In this document: one piece after another, positions 5,608 to 5,715 of the stretch | Layout of the letters: each line of letters begins with the position of its first letter | How positions within the stretch are numbered: the stretch's first letter is position 1 | Assembly: GCA_011051825.1 (NCBI GenBank) | Contig: DRKH01000036.1 | Location: forward strand, 1 to 5,715 | Length of the DNA stretch: 5,715 nt | Direction of reading: 5' to 3' | Source of the DNA: Desulfobulbus sp. | Lineage (GTDB): Bacteria > Desulfobacterota > Desulfobulbia > Desulfobulbales > Desulfobulbaceae | Position numbers and translations under genes: made by a program | The notes under the pieces: model-generated | Told to the model about the DNA's origin: nothing | Database searches by the model: none | What the model saw: the letters and a program-made list of their open reading frames with translations, nothing else

Positions 5608-5715
5608 TTACAACTCATACAACTTTTCGTCATGCACCGGAGGTCGTGGCCCGGATCGCACCTTCTTTTTCAAGGTTTCAAGGGAAAACCCGTCATCTCC
5701 CTCAAGCAGATCACC
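5608..5715 (-). CDS. 3' end of an unidentified gene, cut by the window edge
   Basis: On the - strand a frame is open from the window edge (5715) to a TAA at 5608-5610, giving the last 35 residues of a protein whose start lies outside. The tail begins GDLLEGDDGFSLETLKKKV and ends PPVHDEKLYEL. It is charged and hydrophilic with a probable short helix (SLETLKKKVRSG), and its codons look ordinary for these genes. There is no internal ATG, so this is not a small complete gene with a standard start. I do not recognise the family. Convergent placement suggests a transcription unit separate from the hydrogenase operon. Confidence 0.55.
   Translation of the reverse strand, partial: GDLLEGDDGFSLETLKKKVRSGPRPPVHDEKLYEL

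Noticed and set aside
5448..5715. + strand frame open to the window edge through the second heptamer array
   Set aside because: The translation is dominated by the repeat (Leu-Glu-Thr-Arg-Asn type) and poly-Arg/Asn. It overlaps the better-looking - strand gene end, and there is no clear ribosome binding site.

Overview
The window carries a compact, complete-looking operon for a membrane-bound, periplasm-facing group 1 [NiFe] hydrogenase and part of its maturation machinery. All six operon genes are on the + strand: small subunit (hyaA-like, 212-1300), large subunit (hyaB-like, 1316-3016), b-type cytochrome (hyaC-like, 3132-3776), maturation endopeptidase (hyaD-like, 3781-4266), and the nickel-insertion proteins hypA (4259-4633) and hypB (4637-5359). 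I see no frameshift, truncation or internal stop in any of them. The protein features point to an anaerobic or facultative Gram-negative bacterium that oxidises H2 at the periplasmic face of the inner membrane. A sulfate- or sulfur-reducing Desulfobacterota lineage is my best guess from overall character, but the sequence alone does not prove it.

Layout: positions 1-211 are a non-coding leader. It contains a striking imperfect hairpin of about 98 nt (18-115), followed by a leader with a good ribosome binding site for hyaA. The structural genes hyaA and hyaB are 15 bp apart. A 115-bp gap (3017-3131), the largest inside the operon, then holds five tandem copies of a 7-base unit (AACYCGR) that run directly into the hyaC ribosome binding site. 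hyaC, hyaD, hypA and hypB follow with spacings of 4 bp, an 8-bp overlap, and 3 bp, which suggests translational coupling. After hypB there is a gene-free stretch (5360-5607) with a second array of the same 7-base unit (5512-5553). At the right edge is the 3' end of an unidentified gene on the - strand (5608-5715), convergent with the operon.

How the genes work together: HyaA carries a twin-arginine signal and three Fe-S clusters. HyaB holds the NiFe(CN)2CO site and has no signal of its own. HypA and HypB deliver nickel to pro-HyaB, and HyaD then removes its C-terminal 15-residue tail after the last His. The folded HyaA-HyaB dimer is exported by Tat on the HyaA signal, anchored by a C-terminal hydrophobic helix of HyaA, and passes electrons from H2 to the haem b of HyaC and on to quinone. 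hypC, hypD, hypE and hypF are needed for the CN/CO ligands but are absent here, so they must lie elsewhere.

I do not see an obviously new biological system among the protein genes. The parts that the ordinary annotation does not explain are the long upstream hairpin, whose mismatches are all G-U pairs in the + strand transcript, and the paired 7-base repeat arrays that bracket hyaC-hyaD-hypA-hypB.
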